A DNA stretch of 64,000 bases from contig OZ025830.1 in NCBI GenBank assembly GCA_964019425.1, forward strand, positions 707,501 to 771,500, written 5' to 3'. The notes under the pieces were generated by a model that ran no database searches, had not been told where the DNA came from, and worked only from the letters and a program-made list of their open reading frames with translations. The stretch comes from Flectonema sp. DT1601. Its lineage: Eukaryota > Euglenozoa > Diplonemea > Diplonemida > Diplonemidae. The position numbers were made by a program, and so were the translations under genes. Of the stretch, positions 61,044 to 64,000 are shown piece by piece (within the stretch, counting starts at the first letter, position 1; every line of letters starts with the position of its first letter).

Positions 61044-63704
61044 ATGCATCAAAGCAAAATATTAGTATTCTTGCTGACAGCATGTGCTGCAGCAGGACAG
61101 TTTGCTCCAAACTCTACTGCCCCATCGAACTGGACTTCTCCACCGTCCAACTGGACTTCTCCACCATCGAACTGGACTTCTCCGCCATCGAACTGGACTT
61201 CTCCGCCATCGAACTGGACTTCTCCACCATCGAACTGGACTTCTCCGCCATCGAACTGGACTTCTCCACCATCGAACTGGACTTCTCCGCCATCGAACTG
61301 GACTTCTCCACCGTCCAACTGGACTTCTCCGCCATCGAACTGGACTTCTCCACCGTCCAACTGGACTTCTCCACCATCGAACTGGACTTCTCCACCGTCC
61401 AACTGGACTTCTCCACCATCGAACTGGACTTCTCCGCCATCGAACTGGACTTCTCCACCATCGAACTGGACTTCTCCGCCATCGAACTGGACTTCTCCAC
61501 CGTCCAACTGGACTTCTCCGCCATCGAACTGGACTTCTCCACCGTCCAACTGGACTTCTCCACCATCGAACTGGACTTCTCCACCGTCCAACTGGACTTC
61601 TCCGCCATCGAACTGGACTTCTCCACCGTCCAACTGGACTTCTCCACCATCGAACTGGACTTCTCCACCATCGAACTGGACTTCTCCGCCATCGAACTGG
61701 ACTTCTCCACCGTCCAACTGGACTTCTCCACCATCGAACTGGACTTCTCCACCGTCCAACTGGACTTCTCCGCCATCGAACTGGACTTCTCCACCGTCCA
61801 ACTGGACTTCTCCACCATCGAACTGGACTTCTCCACCGTCCAACTGGACTTCTCCGCCATCGAACTGGACTTCTCCACCATCGAACTGGACTTCTCCGCC
61901 ATCGAACTGGACTTCTCCACCGTCCAACTGGACTTCTCCGCCATCGAACTGGACTTCTCCACCATCGAACTGGACTTCTCCACCGTCCAACTGGACTTCT
62001 CCACCATCGAACTGGACTTCTCCACCGTCCAACTGGACTTCTCCACCATCGAACTGGACTTCTCCACCGTCCAACTGGACTTCTCCGCCATCGAACTGGA
62101 CTTCTCCACCGTCCAACTGGACTTCTCCACCATCGAACTGGACTTCTCCACCGTCCAACTGGACTTCTCCGCCATCGAACTGGACTTCTCCACCATCGAA
62201 CTGGACTTCTCCGCCATCGAACTGGACTTCTCCACCGTCCAACTGGACTTCTCCGCCATCGAACTGGACTTCTCCACCATCGAACTGGACTTCTCCACCG
62301 TCCAACTGGACTTCTCCACCATCGAACTGGACTTCTCCACCGTCCAACTGGACTTCTCCGCCATCGAACTGGACTTCTCCACCATCGAACTGGACTTCTC
62401 CGCCATCGAACTGGACTTCTCCACCGTCCAACTGGACTTCTCCGCCATCGAACTGGACTTCTCCACCGTCCAACTGGACTTCTCCGCCATCGAACTGGAC
62501 TTCTCCACCGTCCAACTGGACTTCTCCACCGTCCAACTGGACTTCTCCGCCATCGAACTGGACTTCTCCACCATCGAACTGGACTTCTCCACCGTCCAAC
62601 TGGACTTCTCCTCCATCGAACTGGACTTCTCCACCATCCAACTGGACTCAAGCTCCATCCAACTCGACTTCGTTTGAATGTCATGTAAGTCGTGAGGAGC
62701 AGGGGAAGTGGACGGAAGAACAACGCATGTATTGTTGCCTTCACAACGGTGTTGGGTGCAAGGCGAACAAGTACCAGATCGACTGCTTCATGTATTCAAA
62801 GACGTGGAGTGAGGCTGAGAAGGAATACTGCTGTGTGACTGCTGATATTGGATGTGCTGTTAACTGCTCGGTTGAGAAAGCACTCCTGTCGAAAAAGGAG
62901 ATGGCGAGTTGTTGCAACCGAACGGGTCTGCACTGCGATGCGAAGGCTGCTGCTGCTGATGTTGCTGCCGCCGCTGCTCTGGTAGCAGAGGAAGAGGGAA
63001 GCGGTTTCAGACTCAGCTTCCGTGGTGACTGGAAGACCGTGTCACGCAACCCGAAGAGGAAGGTGCAGCTCTTCAGAATGTCACTGATCGCTGCGTCAAG
63101 GACTTTACAGAAAGAGCCGTCGAGCCTGATTGTGACTTACTTGGGATGGAAGAAGCCGGGTGACAAAACCCCGTCAGCTGACGAGATTTCTAAGTGGGGG
63201 TACAATGTGCCTAGTGCTTGGAACGTTGACGACAGCAAGTCAGTTGATGCTGTGAAGGATGCCACTGCCCCTTCACCTATTTCGAAAAGAAGAGCAGTGT
63301 CTGTGTTGGGAGAGACAGTGACTGAGGCGGCAAAGGGTAAGGACGGACTCTTCTTCGATTACTACATCACCGGAAAGGACGTGGACGTGATCAGTGGTGA
63401 GGTTGAGGAGTCGAAGAAGACTGTTTTACAGAATAACAACGAAGGTTACTCACTCATCTTGCCTGGGGCCAGCGTGACTCGCGTAAGTTCCGAAGAAACA
63501 AGTGCACCGTCTTCTTCTTCAAGCAAGGGATGGATCTTTGCTCTTGTTGGATCACTAGTCGGTCTTTGTGCCGTCGGTGGAATGGTTGCCTTGTACCTGA
63601 ACAAAAGGACTAAGAAAGTTGATCAAAATGAGATCTATAGCTTTAATGATTTGAAAGAAATTGAAGCTGTAAAGTTTAGTGAACTTGCAGATGACAAAGT
63701 GTAA
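61044..63704 (+). CDS. Surface glycoprotein with about 73 PPSNWTS repeats
   Basis: An 886-residue type I membrane protein. A signal peptide (MHQSKILVFLLTACAAAG) is followed by about 73 tandem copies of PPSNWTS (residues about 27-535). Each unit holds one N-glycosylation sequon (NWT) plus Ser/Thr/Pro, so the stalk would be densely glycosylated and mucin-like. Then comes a cysteine module (about 543-630) with three W(T/S)E.....CC.....GC-type repeats, as found in several protist surface proteins. A roughly 190-residue domain follows (FRLSFRGDWKTVS ... LFFDYYITG), possibly SEA-like. Last are a transmembrane helix (about 829-852) and a 34-residue tail with Tyr. All frames across the array are open because the unit is 21 bp, so other frames there are artefacts. 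The ATG follows a ttttttacag acceptor ending at 61029. Confidence 0.93.
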   Translation: MHQSKILVFLLTACAAAGQFAPNSTAPSNWTSPPSNWTSPPSNWTSPPSNWTSPPSNWTSPPSNWTSPPSNWTSPPSNWTSPPSNWTSPPSNWTSPPSNWTSPPSNWTSPPSNWTSPPSNWTSPPSNWTSPPSNWTSPPSNWTSPPSNWTSPPSNWTSPPSNWTSPPSNWTSPPSNWTSPPSNWTSPPSNWTSPPSNWTSPPSNWTSPPSNWTSPPSNWTSPPSNWTSPPSNWTSPPSNWTSPPSNWTSPPSNWTSPPSNWTSPPSNWTSPPSNWTSPPSNWTSPPSNWTSPPSNWTSPPSNWTSPPSNWTSPPSNWTSPPSNWTSPPSNWTSPPSNWTSPPSNWTSPPSNWTSPPSNWTSPPSNWTSPPSNWTSPPSNWTSPPSNWTSPPSNWTSPPSNWTSPPSNWTSPPSNWTSPPSNWTSPPSNWTSPPSNWTSPPSNWTSPPSNWTSPPSNWTSPPSNWTSPPSNWTSPPSNWTSPPSNWTSPPSNWTSPPSNWTSPPSNWTSPPSNWTSPPSNWTSPPSNWTSPPSNWTQAPSNSTSFECHVSREEQGKWTEEQRMYCCLHNGVGCKANKYQIDCFMYSKTWSEAEKEYCCVTADIGCAVNCSVEKALLSKKEMASCCNRTGLHCDAKAAAADVAAAAALVAEEEGSGFRLSFRGDWKTVSRNPKRKVQLFRMSLIAASRTLQKEPSSLIVTYLGWKKPGDKTPSADEISKWGYNVPSAWNVDDSKSVDAVKDATAPSPISKRRAVSVLGETVTEAAKGKDGLFFDYYITGKDVDVISGEVEESKKTVLQNNNEGYSLILPGASVTRVSSEETSAPSSSSSKGWIFALVGSLVGLCAVGGMVALYLNKRTKKVDQNEIYSFNDLKEIEAVKFSELADDKV
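61122..62645 (+). repeat. 21-bp minisatellite, about 73 units
   Basis: The units differ mainly by synonymous codons: CCACCATCGAAC, CCGCCATCGAAC and CCACCGTCCAAC types followed by TGGACTTCT. The order of types shows higher-order duplication: a block of about 13 units (31-43) recurs exactly 15 units later (46-58). Confidence 0.9.
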
Positions 63705-64000
63705 TTGTACCACACGATTATTAACAGCAAGAAGCTATCTCTTATTACCTCTCACTCTGTCTCTCTCTCTCTCTCTTTAGAATGGAATATTACGAAACCA
63801 ATCTTTTCGGATTGGTATTGTAGCTGTACGAACTAGCCAATAGGCGATACTAAAAAGAAGGGATGACTTCTTTGAAGAGAAGTTTATTTGTTTTTTGTTT
63901 AACTCTTTTTTTATTATTTTGAAGTTGCCAAAAAAAAAAAAAAAAAAAAGTGAAGAACACTTTAATTTATTTATTTTACGGTCTTTGATTTTATTTGAAC
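63705..64000. other. Spacer after the glycoprotein gene
   Basis: A CT microsatellite near 63758-63776, an A tract near 63931-63949, and T-rich sequence. No gene seen before the window ends. Confidence 0.6.

Noticed and set aside
61049-62744. Long open frames in several other frames and on the minus strand across 61.05-62.74 kb
   Set aside because: They arise because the 21-bp repeat keeps every frame open. Only the frame with signal peptide, cysteine module and membrane helix is coherent.

Overview
This is a eukaryotic, protist-like window. Sixteen protein-coding host genes are supported, all on the + strand. They have few short GT-AG introns and are separated by long spacers full of A or T homopolymers, often more than 20 nt. 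An axonemal inner-arm dynein light chain (p28/DNALI1-like) says the organism builds a motile flagellum or cilium. A T-rich tract ending in AG lies about 5 to 115 nt upstream of nearly every start codon. With the one-way gene order this suggests spliced-leader trans-splicing of long one-way transcription units, as in Euglenozoa or dinoflagellates. A CCCH protein with a kinetoplastid-like look and an Ingi/I-like LINE carrying a 2A peptide fit a euglenozoan-type flagellate such as a diplonemid, but the lineage is inference.

Layout. 0.6-7.1 kb: three coiled-coil or proline-rich proteins of cytoskeletal type (one with a GAR-like C-terminus), then an EF-hand plus cyclic-nucleotide-binding K+ channel. 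9.5-13.7 kb: a small basic-tailed protein and an SCP/FCP1-type phosphatase. 13.7-20.4 kb: a gene-free spacer with dispersed repeats. 20.4-26.7 kb: a NYN-like/CCCH RNA-binding protein, a protein with two copies of an unknown 55-residue module, and a cysteine-rich single-pass membrane protein. 28.1-33.8 kb: a PTGR2-like reductase, MMS19 (cytosolic Fe-S targeting) and a CCCH/Q-rich protein. 33.8-41.2 kb: a spacer with two inverted-repeat elements. 41.2-43.8 kb: p28 dynein light chain, a COA3-like mitochondrial assembly factor and a dual-specificity phosphatase. 43.8-51.5 kb: a spacer with another inverted-repeat element. 51.5-58.6 kb: an initiator tRNA-Met (minus strand) with an apparently complete 7.0 kb LINE inserted about 20 bp from its 5' end. 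58.6-61.0 kb: a terminal-inverted-repeat element with tRNA-like pieces and a decayed LINE. 61.0-63.7 kb: a surface protein with about 73 copies of a 7-residue N-glycosylation repeat.

The host genes do not form one pathway; motility/cytoskeleton, signalling and surface functions are over-represented. The most unusual systems are: (1) the LINE, whose two ORFs share a frame, are split by a single TGA and have a 2A ribosome-skipping motif 18 codons after it; (2) a dispersed, about 130-nt repeat that keeps one base-paired architecture in five divergent copies; (3) the systematic splice acceptor before start codons. No LTR, retroviral or Polinton-like element was recognised.
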